DNA of 64,000 nucleotides from Dendrophyllia cribrosa (taxonomy: Eukaryota; Cnidaria; Anthozoa; Scleractinia; Dendrophylliidae): positions 8,168,357 to 8,232,356 of the forward strand of contig JAJLRJ010000001.1 in NCBI GenBank assembly GCA_024195265.1, in the 5' to 3' direction. Position numbers and translations under genes: made by a program. The notes beneath the pieces were generated by a model. It saw only the letters and a program-made list of their open reading frames with translations, did not search any database and was not told the origin of the DNA. Shown in pieces: positions 1 through 9,748 of this stretch (the first letter of the stretch is position 1; every line of letters begins with the position of its first letter).

Positions 1-405
1 ATAGCTTCCATCTGCTCTCGAGCAGTCACTGCAGCTCGCCTGCTCGGCCTGAATTCTTTGGCCTTTGCATTCAGGGGTATGGCCTCTCTTTGAGCAGTTT
101 GAGTCGACACATCACAAGCCAGTTCCAGGGGATACAAGTGTTGAATGGGTCTTTCGATAAATGACTTTTCGGATATGAGTCGCACAGCTCGTACAACGCC
201 ATCCCTGCCTTCTATCGGGGTATCCACCACTCCTAGTTTCCATTTCCCCCGTTGCGTTCTTTGGATTTCACGAGCACGACTTGTCCTGCTTTTATATTCA
301 TTTCCTTGGTTTGATGGATAATGTTGTGTCGCTCTCGGATTGCCTTGACATATTCTCGGTACCATCTTCGCCACAGGGCTTCTTTACACTTAAGAAGGTA
401 CCTTG
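1..405 (-). pseudogene. BEL/Pao integrase-associated C-terminal region (DUF5641-like), cut by window edge
   Basis: Minus-strand coding begins just past the solo LTR and shows EALWRRWYREYVKAIRER, then a KAGQVVLVK segment and a VVRAVRLISEKSFIERP segment. This pattern is characteristic of the DUF5641-type domain after BEL/Pao integrases. The frame agrees with that of the integrase before the solo LTR, showing that the LTR insertion alone separated them. It is truncated by the window start. Confidence 0.75.
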
Positions 406-1033
406 TGTGACCGAGCCGCGCGATTAGAGAGGGTAGCGAGCAACGAAGGACAAAATGTGAACTCCGTATATGTCCAATTTATTAGCCAAAACAATATAAA
501 ACTGTTTACAAAAATAATGATGAATACGAGGCCGAAAACTATTACACAAAAAGCAATGAATCAAACACAAAAGGCAACAATAAAAGGCTAAGGAAAAAGG
601 GCAATAGCGCCACTCCGTGCGAGGGGAGAAAGGAGAACTCTCAAAGAAACTAATGGCTGACATCCTGTTTTTAACTATTCGATTGGTCAACCATGGCTAG
701 GTAAGCCACAAACTGATAAAACTTTCCTGTTTTCCGTGTCACTATTCGTGTAAACATAACCACAAAACATATACGTGCTCTTTTAGCACAATAGAAAAGA
801 AACAGTAACTTCCGTGGTTTTCGTAAAACAAAGCTGGCATCCTAAAGCCTGATAAATTTAATTAGTTGTCTTCCTGCACATGTATCATATGGGAGAAATA
901 TGACAGAGTTTGGTTTAACACAAATGACCACAAAGCATAACCGAAACGAATATTTTCCGCGAGAACGGAGATAAACGGAACCGCAAAGTAAAACTGAAAA
1001 TTGCCTTGTGACATATAATCCAGCTCGGTTACA
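406..1033 (-). mobile_element. Solo LTR inserted in BEL/Pao integrase region
   Basis: A 628-bp block interrupts the BEL coding frame. On the plus strand it begins TGTGACCGAGC and ends GCTCGGTTACA, so it has TG...CA ends with a short imperfect inverted terminal repeat. It is flanked by the 4-bp direct repeat CTTG at 402-405 and 1034-1037. Removing the block and one CTTG restores frame continuity across the site. A minus-strand AATAAA lies about 75 bp from the left end, as expected of a minus-oriented LTR. There is no coding capacity. Alternative: a 630-bp element with a 2-bp TT duplication, judged less likely because of the TG...CA ends. Confidence 0.75.
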
Positions 1034-1790
1034 CTTGCACGTTTTCTGAGGTCAGCATCTTCTATCCCACTCGGATCCATTTCTGGGAGAATACTTGGCT
1101 GCCCAAACAATAGAGCATTAGGGGTTAGAACGGGTAGCTCAACATCTTCTTTCATATAGCCAAGAGGGCGATTGTTGAGAGCTATCTCGATGTCCAAAAT
1201 GACCTCTTGAAGCACTTTCCATTGTAGATTTCCATTGCCAATGGTCTTGTAGAGGGACTGCTTCAGAAGGCCAACTAGTCTTTCAAATTGGCCTCCCCAC
1301 TAGGGCGCTCTGCTTAAGTTGAATTGCCATTTTATTCCTTGCCTGGCTAATCAATCTTGGGACTTCTTGTCTTTCTCCACCTGCTTCAACCACTTCGCTA
1401 CAGCAACGAGAGTCTGGCCATTATCTGAGTAGATTTTTTTCGGTTTTCCTCTTCGGGCTATCAGGCGCTTCAAGCTTCCAAGGAACTCTTCAGTGGTTCG
1501 GTCCGGAAGCAACTCTAGGTATAGACGCCTGGTAAGGCTGCAGGCGAAGAGCACGATGTACGCCTTTCCTTCTTTGCGTCCTCTCGTTCGGTACTTGATT
1601 GGTCCAGCGTAATCGACTCCGATCACTTGAAATGGTGTAGACCCTTCAGTCCTGTCTCTTGGTAGGTTACCTGTTGGTTAGTGTGCATAGGCTACCGCTT
1701 GAAACCATTTGCATCCGTTGCAGCTTTTGATCACCCTTTTGGTTAGTCGTTTCAGTCGTGGTACCCAATACTTTTCTCGAACTTTAGCCA
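1034..1790 (-). pseudogene. BEL/Pao integrase core (broken)
   Basis: An rve-type DDE integrase core. IGVDYAGPI holds the first Asp (about 1610-1626), IYSDNG holds the second (about 1430), and FERLVGLLKQ holds the Glu (about 1270-1290). ALNNRPLGY near 1160-1175 is the usual end-of-core motif. A zinc-binding His/Cys segment lies just upstream (NGCKWFQAVAYAH). Stops near 1678 and near 1300 interrupt it. At 1034 the frame runs into a foreign insertion, so the last residues of the open stretch down to 862 come from the inserted LTR, not integrase. Confidence 0.82.
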
Positions 1791-1920
1791 TCGTCAGACT
1801 GACTTCTCCGTGGAGAGTGTTCTCGTGTGCACTTGTGTCCAATTTCTTGCTGAAAAGATCATCATCAGGGAGGTAGACCGGATAGTCACCTTGAATGCGG
1901 CCTCGGCATTCGAAAACCCC

Positions 1921-2781
1921 TTATTCATTCTTCTGTAGGTTGAGACGAGTCCCGTCTTTCTGATACTTGTCCGTTGCGGCAAACCAGGACTGCACTCTGT
2001 AAATCCATCTTTCAACTTGGGTCTCCGTCTCCTCGGTAGTTAAAGGGCCAGACTTCTTCGCACCTTTTGCTTTACCGTTACTCAGGAACCTTACTATCCA
2101 CGCTACGATTCGGATGGCTTCCCAGTAGCCATGCTTATCCAGAGTTTCATTCAGCGCATCGTCCTCTGTCTTGGTCACAAACACGGCTTCTCTCGCCACT
2201 TTAGCTTCCGCTTGAGTTTCACTTGTAGCGGCGGTGACAATGTCTGGTGGCCAGCTTTCTGGTTCGGCGAGCCATGCAGGACCTTCCCACCACAACTTCG
2301 CAGATTCATCTACATGCCCTCCTCTGCTTCCAAGGTCAGCGGGAGTCTGATGTGAACGGACATATCTCCATTGGATGAAGCTGTGTTGCTGGATTTTCTT
2401 GACTCTGTTTGCCACGAACTGCTTGTAACCACCATTTCCTTAAATCCAGTGAAGCGCGACGCTACTATCCAGCCAACCGTAGACACCTTCCACTGGGAAT
2501 CCCGTCACGTTGCTGATGAGGTTTGCTGTCATATGAGCGGATACTTGTTCCTGTCTGGGAATAGTTAGTTCCTGCTTAGCTAGGCGTGATTTAGCTGTGA
2601 CGAGGCTTTGCTGAGTACCTTGTGCTTGACGTACAACTGCAAACACTGCCGATGCCACCCCTTTATTGCTAGGGTCTCCGAATCCATGTCGATCAATGTC
2701 AACGATTCTCTCTTGATGCTGAGCTATCTCAACCTTGTCAGGCAATATCTTCTTCCAAGCATTCCACTTGTCTAACGCCAC
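1921..2781 (-). pseudogene. BEL/Pao RNase H-like region (broken)
   Basis: This continues downstream from the RT. It shows HGFGDPS (candidate catalytic Asp), AKSRLAKQELTIPR, a WLDSSVALHWI segment near 2440-2480, and then the RSHQTPADLGSRGG motif typical of the region between RNase H and integrase in BEL/Pao pol. The reading frame is split between two open stretches (2781-2440 and 2415-1921), so it is decayed. The family match is by motif recognition. Confidence 0.8.
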
Positions 2782-2829
2782 GCCAGATAACGCCTTGTCT
2801 CAGGCAAGACGGCTGTCGCATACTTCTCT

Positions 2830-3973
2830 TTACTGCACTTTGCCCGCCAATATGGTAGGAGAAGCGAGACCAAGTGGGTCGTAAATTCTGGCTAGACTTC
2901 CCAGAAGCTCCCTCTTAGTGGGCTCTAACGGTTGTGTGGGGAAGATAACGGCGATCGTATCCTTTTCTTTGTCCCATGGCATTCCTAATAGCTTTGTCTC
3001 GCCTGACTTCGCTGCCAGTTGTTGTTTGGCATAGCTCGATTTTTGTTCTGAACTTTTTTCTTCTTGCAACATATCTGTTTCTAAGGCTGGTACGTTGGAG
3101 TGCCATTTATGTAATTCGAACTGGGCTTCACTGAAGGTTGTCTGCGCAGATTCTTTCAAGTGCTGTGTCTCGCGAACGGTCGGTCCACCAGTAATGGTGT
3201 CGTCGACGTAAAGACTTTGGAGGATTTCTTCAACTTCTGCTGGAAACCGTTCCCGACAGAGCTCGAGATGTTCCCAAGCAAGAAGGGAGACGGCGCCAAG
3301 CCAAAGAGAGCTCGCGTGAAACGTAACGCCTCAGTCTCTTTAGTCTTCAGATCCTTGTACCAATGAAACCGCATCACATCTCCGTCTGGTTCCCAGATTC
3401 GAACTTGCAGAAATGCTTGCTTTAGATCACCTGAGATAGCTGCAGGATGGAAACGGTTTTTCACCAGGAAGCTCCATAGCTGGATTTGAGTCGGTGGTCC
3501 GATCTCGAGGCTTTCATTCAAGGATGGGGCCTTTTCACTTGCTCTTGCAGATGCATCATAGACAATGCGTAACTTGGTACTTTCAGCTGTTTCCCGAATG
3601 ACTGGTTTGTGCGGTATGTAAAATTCTCTCTCTTTAGTTTCACTTTCCACACGCTCCACGATACCTTGGGCTAGCTGATCCTGATTCACGGTATCATACC
3701 GTTCAAGCATCCCCGGTTGTTTTTCCAATCTCTTTGTGAGTGCATTCAGTCTCTTCAAACTTCCTGCTTCGTTGTTGAGTAAAGGAGGATGATTGCCCTT
3801 CCAAGGTAAACCATCTTCGTACTACCCTTCTGGACTTCTCTTTAACTGCTCTTCTAGGCCTAACACTTCAAGTCTGCAGAGATTTTCGTAATCGCAAGAG
3901 AAATCCTGTGTCAAGAACTTGTTGGTCAAGTCTACTTCTTTCCCAGGGGACATCATTGTCCATCAAAAACGAG
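2830..3973 (-). pseudogene. BEL/Pao reverse transcriptase domain (broken)
   Basis: This would copy element RNA into DNA. Visible motifs in order are a DNDVPWER segment upstream of the fingers, a GDLKQAFLQV palm motif carrying the first catalytic Asp, an LFGLAPSPF segment, and a YVDDTITGG box near 3190-3215 carrying the catalytic Asp pair. The YVDD box lies in a different frame from the preceding palm segment, which implies a one-base indel near 3280. A TAG interrupts the N-terminal part near 3822. No functional product is expected. Confidence 0.85.
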
Positions 3974-4054
3974 TTAGCTCCGCAATTGGCTCCCCGGTTT
4001 ACCGATTCGTGGCATTCTGTTTACTTTCACTCTCGCATATTCGCTGGCTCCAAG

Positions 4055-4583
4055 TGTAAGACGGCCAAAACGGTCGACGAGAGAAACCACAGATTCGAGT
4101 GTAAGATTTACGAGTTTATTACAAATCCACAAACAAGCCAAATAATACAAAACGGGAACGAGTAACACAAGGGTTATTGAGAATTAAGCATCTGAACTTA
4201 GGACGTCTGCTTGAGAACGGAACTTGCTCTTGTTGTTGTTGCACAGACTAACCAACTAAATCCACTGAGCAAAGGTAGCCAATTTATAATATATTTCAGG
4301 AAACTATAAACTTAACTCTAAACCAAATAAGGTTAGGGAGTGAATTTGTAGCCCACAAATACAGGATTTACCTAAGGGAACTAAGTGTTTACTACTCCTA
4401 CACAACGGGAATTAGGTACAAGAAATGTGTGGGAATAATATAACAAAATGATAGCAAAACAAGGTGTGAAAGGAAACTTAGTAATTTAGGAAAATAACTG
4501 AATAACGACAAACAAGAATCCTTGGGAGTAATTTGGAATAATTTGAATTAAAACTAAACAAGATAAAATGTGACCTGGTCACA
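4055..4583 (-). repeat. 3' LTR of the gypsy element
   Basis: On the minus strand the LTR begins TGTGACCAGGTCACA at 4583, immediately after a purine-rich tract (GCAGGGAGGAG, 4584-4594). It ends CTTACA near 4055, with a minus-strand AATAAA about 60 bp before its end. The start is well defined by the polypurine tract; the 4055 end is inferred from the matching TGT.../...ACA termini. No partner 5' LTR exists in the window. Confidence 0.7.
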
Positions 4584-5141
4584 CTCCTCCCTGCTTTTGC
4601 TTGCCATGTCCTCATGCGAGCTAAACAAAATCAATAAAACTATAAAACTAAACATAAAAATTACTTAAATGAAGCCCTAGGCTGATTATAAGGGTTGCTA
4701 TGTTGTCCTTTGTTAAGCCTGGCAGAACGACGCAGTATTGGTCTGTTTGGCTCTGCGACTGGCAATGGTACGGGCACTTGTGGGGCATCAAATGCAATCT
4801 CAATATCGTCAGCATCGTCTGAGGAGTCATCAGAGGTTTCAGAGGGGACTCTTCGCAAGGGTACTCGGCTCCGTCTGTGATTAGGGGCCTTGGTTTGGGG
4901 CACACTTGAAGTTCTGAGCGGTTGACAGTTCTGCTTGGGCCATGACCATCAGCTGGTTCAATTTCGTAAACATTGTCACGACGATTAACAACCTTGTAGA
5001 CCTTAGAGTTCCATCTGTCTTGGATCTTAGCTCTCCCCTGTGGGTGGCTTCGGGTGAAAACTCTCTCTCCAATGGGAATCTCGTCAGGCTTTACTTGTCG
5101 GCGGCGATCAAACTGCTGTTTCCGGAAGTTAGCTTCAGCCC

Positions 5142-6060
5142 TCAGTTTTCTCTGAGTTGCTGGTGAGCATCACGTAAGCGATTCTGATGCTGGGTTAGCC
5201 CTTCCCCATTATCAGTTGGTGGGTCATCTTGGTCAGAGGGAGGCAAAAGATCAACAGGTAGCCTTGGATCGGTTGCAAATAAGAGGTAATGAGGAGAGTA
5301 ACCTGTGGAGGAATGTGGTGTTGCATTGTATGCATAACACAGTTCCTTAAGGTGCTCAGGCCACTTCCTCTTCTTCTCAGCTGGAAGGCTACGTAGGAGG
5401 TCATGCAGCGTACGGTTAAAGCGTTCACATTGGCCGTTTCCTTGGGGATGGTAGGGTGTGCTTCTAGACTTCTTGATATCATAATCTGACAAAGCTCTTG
5501 CACAACTTCTGCTTCGAAACATCTGCCCTGATCAGAGTGGATCCGCTTGGGGACACCATACACCAGGAACCAGTCACGAACTAAGGTTTTGACGACGGTG
5601 CTCGCTCGCTGGTCTCTGGTTGGTACTGCGACAGTGAACTTGGTAAATACATCAGTAAGTACCAGGACATTTTCTCTGCCATCTGATGCAGGCTCAAGCT
5701 GGGTGAAGTCCATGGCTAGTACTTCCAGGGGCTTTGTAGCGACGATACTCGTCATTGGTGTCTTGACAGGCAGGTAGGGTCCCTTTGCTACGACGCAACG
5801 CTCGCATTCCGACAGGTACTGTTTGACGTGGTTGTGCAGTCCAGGCCACCAGCAGCGTTCACGAACCAACTGTTCTGTTCGCTCTAGTCTCTGATGACCA
5901 CACTGGTCATGAACACGATTGAGGAACTCCCCACGGATACTGTCAGGCAGGATTAGCTGCAGGTGCTGGTTGCCATGGTTGTCAGAGTTGCTGCGGTAGA
6001 GTACGCCCTTCTTCTCTATGATACGGTCCCACTGGTTAGAAGTTGTTTCGCCTCACGAGA
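5142..6060 (-). pseudogene. gypsy integrase (zinc finger and DDE core), frameshifted
   Basis: The HHCC zinc finger is visible as VHDQCGHQ and CERCVVAKG. The core shows AMDFTQLEP (first Asp), [10 protein letters not shown] (second Asp) and [14 protein letters not shown] (Glu). The first part lies in the frame ending at 5195 and the second in another frame, so a single-base indel near 5490 splits the core. Downstream, a chromatin/SH3-like C-terminal segment (WNSKVYKVVNR, YEIEPADG) continues to about 4900, and a tail with RRSARLNKGQ ends near 4661 in a further frame. Confidence 0.85.
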
Positions 6061-6702
6061 CTCAGCTCTTCTCTCACGTGGTGAGGGCTTGCAACCAATG
6101 GTGCGGTAATGGATCATACGCTTTACGGTAGTATCTGCATTCTGCAATCTGGCCAACTGCTTTAAATTCCAGGAAGGTAATGGGCCTGTGCTGTACGTTT
6201 GGGGAGGGTCTACTGTTAACTGCTCAACTGCTGCGGTAGGGTTCTCTGCCAGGAACACTGCTGACTGGAGTAGTTGCTCCCTTACAGATTCAGGTACGGC
6301 AGTAGTGCTAAGGGATGAAGCCAGAATTACTTCTACTTGGTCAATGTCACACTCTTCATTTTCCGGCCGGTCGAGACGACTGAGTGCGTCAGCATTGGCA
6401 TTCTGCTTTCCAGCACGGCACTTTATGTTGAAATTGAAGTTAGCTAGTTCGGACACCCATCGCTGCTCAACGGCCTTAAGCTTACTCTTCAACTGCAGGT
6501 ATGTGAGAGGGTTATTGTCGGTCATTACTGTAAAGGTGGAGGAAATCAGGTACTCACGGAACTTTTCTGATACGGCCCACTTGAGAGCTAGGAGTTCCAG
6601 TTTTCTGGAAGAGTAGTTCTCCATTTTCCTCTCAGCTCCTCTGAGGGCACGACTAGCGTAGGCTATTGGCCTGATTCTACCATCTTGTTCCTGCGACACC
6701 AC
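6016..6702 (-). pseudogene. gypsy RNase H domain, 3' portion
   Basis: Shows RPIAYASRALR, ENYSSRKLELLALKW, MTDNNPLTYL (catalytic Asp) and NANADALSRL, the standard Ty3/gypsy RNase H series. The N-terminal strand, with VEVDASNDG, lies on the far side of the MITE at 7400-7420. The domain is therefore interrupted after the DASNDGL motif. Confidence 0.87.
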
Positions 6703-6710
6703 CGCTCCTA

Positions 6711-7380
6711 CTCAAGCATGTTAAGGCATGGCTCGTCCCTTGGTGTAGACCCCCCGCGAAGTAAATTCTTTTTTCCTTTGGAAGTAATGTATTTTAGCCC
6801 CAAGAGTCACTAAAAGTATACAACAAACTGGATTTTGCGTCCTTAAATAACTTAAGGTTTGATTATTGTGGTCACGTGTCTGATGACGTCATAATTTGGA
6901 CAAAAGGGGTAAGGATGGTTAACTTTAGCCAAGAGAAAATCATAAGCAATTGTTTGCCTCAATGCATAAATACTATCCCTGCCCGGAATGGACAATTTTT
7001 GTATTTTATTAACAAGATATTAAGAGACAAGATATGTCACGTGACCTGTTTTACGAAATAACCCTTTAACTGTAAATCATAGTCAACCATTCCGGCCAGA
7101 TTCATATAGGGGAGAAGCATACAAATACATTAACGGTTCAATTTATATCCATTATATGCCATCTCGGCACCCCATTTTCAATTTTCTTTTTGTGTAGGAA
7201 AACAATCATAACGGGTCACGTGATACAAATATGCGACATTTAAAGTAAACAATGGTTCAAGGTTAACAAGTTTTATCCTGCTGCTAAGTTTGAGCCTGTT
7301 CAGGTGAATCACTTTAAAGTTATGATCGTTTTCAGGTTTTATGCAAATTAGGCTCTGAGCCATGCCTTAACATGCTTGAG
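6711..7380. mobile_element. TA-target MITE inside gypsy RNase H
   Basis: A 670-bp insertion with perfect 24-bp terminal inverted repeats, beginning CTCAAGCATGTTAAGGCATG at 6711 and the reverse complement ending at 7380. TA dinucleotides flank it at 6709-6710 and 7381-7382. The RNase H frame is continuous if the block and one TA are removed. No transposase is encoded. The TA duplication suggests Tc1/mariner-type mobilisation. It is younger than the gypsy insertion. Confidence 0.88.
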
Positions 7381-8445
7381 TAGACCATCATTAGAGGCAT
7401 CTACTTCGACAATGAAAGGCTTTGTGTAGATAGGGTAAGCTAACACTGGTGGGCTGGTCAGAGCTTGTTTAAGGCTATCGAATGCTTTCTGGCACTCCTG
7501 GTTCCAATCACCTCCAACAGACTTGCTTCTCTGCTTCCCATGCTTGCCACCTTCGTACAACTTGGAGACCAACTCGTGTAGGGGTCTTACCAGTTGCGCA
7601 AAGTGTGGGACAAATCTTCGGTAGTATGAGGCGAAGCCAAGGAAGGATCTCAGGTCTTTGAGGGTTCTGGGTTGTGGCCAGTTTGTTACTACTTCTGTCT
7701 TGGCAGGGTCGGTGGCGACACCGTCAGCAGACACTACATGTCCAAGGTACGTCACCTTCGGCCGGAAGAACTGACATTTCTTAGCCTCGATCTTCAGTCC
7801 ATGCTATCGCAGCCTACGGAACACCATCTCCAGGCGCTGCAGTTGGGTCTTGATGTCTTGACTGAAGACAATGATGTCGTCCAGATAGACAATCAGAACT
7901 TCCAGTAACTCATCACGGAAAATGGTCTGCATAACACGCCGAAAGGTGGCAGGGGCACCTCCGAGACCGAACGGCATTCGGTTGTACTCGAACAGTCCAA
8001 AGGGCGTGGTGAAAGCTGTCTTGTGCCGGTCTGCGGGGTCAACTTCTACCTGGTTGTAGGCGGAGGCCAGATCAATGGTGGAGAAGTACTTGGCACCTCC
8101 TAAGACATCCAGGCTCTCATCTATCCTAAGAAGAGGGTAGGCATCACGCTTGACTTTGGAATTGAGCTGAGGATAGTCCACGCACATGCGCAGCGCACCA
8201 CTTTTCTTCCGGACAAGTACAATTGGGGATGCATGGTTGCTCTGGCTTGGCTTGATAACACCCTTATCTAACAGATCTTGTAAATGCTCCTTCACCTCAG
8301 CCAGCTGGTTTGGAGGGATTCGTCTGTGACGCTGATTCACAGGGATGTCATCAGATGTTGGTATCTTGTGCTGAATGGTGGTGGTTCTTCCAAGGCTATC
8401 TCCTTCACGAGCAAACACATCTGCATAAGTGGTGAAGATTCGCAA
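7348..8445 (-). pseudogene. gypsy reverse transcriptase
   Basis: Contains DKGVIKPSQSNHASPIVLVR, YFSTIDLASAYNQV (palm Asp), FGLFEYNRMPFGL, a YLDDIIVFS box with the catalytic Asp pair near 7870-7890, and TYLGHVVS in the thumb. One in-frame TAG (7804-7806) divides it into 8445-7807 and 7803-7348. The last coding residues before 7380 (VEVDASNDGL) belong to the start of RNase H; below that the frame is MITE sequence. Inactive because of the stop. Confidence 0.88.
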
Positions 8446-8550
8446 CGCCTCTTGCTTTTCAGCTGGGGTCCCGGGGAAATCTGTCAGGTTTATTTCAGCA
8501 GGGAGATCTTGCTTGCTCTGGGGGGTCGCAGGTTTTCCAGGCTCCGGTGA

Positions 8551-9395
8551 TCAGGAAGGCTTCTGGTCCTCTGCTCCCAGAAGGCAGGACACTATCACCT
8601 CGTTGCTGCGCACATCAAACTCCAGCTGATCTCCACTGTTCACCTTTGCTGCACCACGTACCGTTCCAAGGCGTGTTCGAGGATTTAGCCATACATCCTT
8701 TGGGGAGGGGTTCACGACTTGGATCAGGAAGCACATCTTAGCGCCATTAACCAGGGTATTCGCTACCTGAATGTTTCCTGGTACTGGTACACTGAGGGGT
8801 TCCACCAGTGACCACAGGCGGGACCATGCAGTGACAGCTACACTTGCTACTGAGTTTGGGGGCACCAGCACTGGGTACTTTCCAGCGACTCGGACAAAGC
8901 CAGAGGTACAGGTTCCTGCAGTCCTTGGCTCAGCAGTGGTCCTTTGCTGGAGCAGGCCACCAAACTTGGGGATTTGCGCCAGTACATTAGTTCCAAGGAG
9001 CCCAGGCACCTCTCGTCTCTGCTTGACAGTGGCAGGGGTGTCTTTTAAGACTAGTACTCCACACCCGGGTACGTTCACCCCATCAACCTCTACGTCTAGT
9101 TCAAGGTACCCCAGGTACGGATTCTCAAGCCCATTAGCAGCCCGGGTTAGCAGCACGCAGGGTAAGCATTCGCCCGTCTTGTCTCATGCGCCCGCAGGTT
9201 GGCTGGAGTTTCTTTTTTATAGAATTCTTCCGTCACGAAGGACACCATTGACCCAGAGTCCACCACACACAGCACGTCAACACCAGCAAGCCTTGCTTGA
9301 ACCGTTGGGGTACCACCAACCATGTGTATTGGCGTGGATTCGTCTTTTGGTAGAGGTTTAGAGCCACTATTCCCCTCCTCCACGGCATGGCTCAC
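8551..9395 (-). pseudogene. gypsy aspartic protease region
   Basis: Retropepsin-like. VLCVVDSGSMVSFV near 9250-9270 carries the D-S-G active-site triad, and GLLGTNVL near 9000 resembles the second flap/ALIG-type segment. Two overlapping frames (9395-9147 and 9156-8551) imply an indel near 9150. A TGA near 8550 separates it from the RT frame. It would cleave the element polyprotein. Confidence 0.78.
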
Positions 9396-9745
9396 TGCCG
9401 TGGAGTCTTCTTATTTAACGCTGGCGGCTGGAAGTTCTGTCGATTGTTTGTCTTTCCGCCAACTCCTCGTTGGTTTCTTCCATTGCTAGCAGAGCAGTCT
9501 CTCTGAAAATGACTGGTTGAACCGCACCCAAAACAGCCGGGTTGCCGTGGTGAGCATCGTTGACCGTATGACATAAGCTGCGCAATGGTTTGCTTTTGTT
9601 TGTCAAGAGCTGACTGTTGGCTCCTGATATGGTCAGCCAGTAACTTCTGCTGCTTTTGGAGGTTCTCAGCTACGAGTTTTTGGCCGGCAACATTTTCGTT
9701 TACAACCGACTGCAAGTTGACTGACCCCTTCACTGCTTCACATGT
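9392..9745 (-). pseudogene. gypsy gag C-terminus with CCHC zinc knuckle
   Basis: A Gln/Lys-rich helical stretch is followed by CFGCGSTSHFQRDC, a C-X2-C-X4-H-X4-C nucleocapsid zinc knuckle near 9515-9555. The coding sequence overlaps the protease frame by a few bases, typical of gag-pol. The N-terminal part of gag is missing, because the satellite begins at about 9749. Confidence 0.78.
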
Positions 9746-9748
9746 AGG

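Larger units (their letters stand above)
1..4054 (-). mobile_element. BEL/Pao-like LTR retrotransposon pol remnant
   Basis: Read on the minus strand, the domains run in BEL/Pao order: reverse transcriptase (about 3970-2830), RNase H-like region (2781-1921), integrase (about 1790-1034) and the downstream integrase-associated DUF5641-type region (405-1). The element leaves the window at base 1, so its 3' LTR is not seen. It is dead: an in-frame TAG near 3822-3824, a frameshift near 3280 between the RT palm segments, a TAA near 1678-1680, a TAG near 1300 and a solo LTR at 406-1033. The 5' part (gag, most of the protease) is absent; the upstream limit is where the gypsy 3' LTR begins. Family assignment is firm from domain order and motifs; the element boundary at 4054 is inferred. 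Confidence 0.85.
4055..9748 (-). mobile_element. Ty3/gypsy LTR retrotransposon, 5' truncated
   Basis: Minus-strand order is gag zinc knuckle (9745-9392), protease (9395-8551), reverse transcriptase (8445-7348), RNase H (split, then 6702-6016), HHCC zinc finger and integrase (about 6060-5142), SH3-like integrase C-terminus (about 5100-4900), polypurine tract (4584-4595) and 3' LTR (4583-4055). The RT-RNase H-integrase order defines Ty3/gypsy. Disabling lesions include an in-frame TAG at 7804-7806, a TGA near 8550, a frameshift near 5490 in integrase and a 670-bp MITE in RNase H. The 5' LTR and most of gag are absent, because the element stops at the satellite array at about 9748. Confidence 0.88.

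Noticed and set aside
862..1215. Full ORF as integrase C-terminus
   Set aside because: Only the part above 1034 is integrase; the remainder is the inserted solo LTR.
3974..4168. Short minus-strand ORF as a gene
   Set aside because: It spans the junction between BEL coding sequence and the gypsy LTR, so it is chimeric by insertion.
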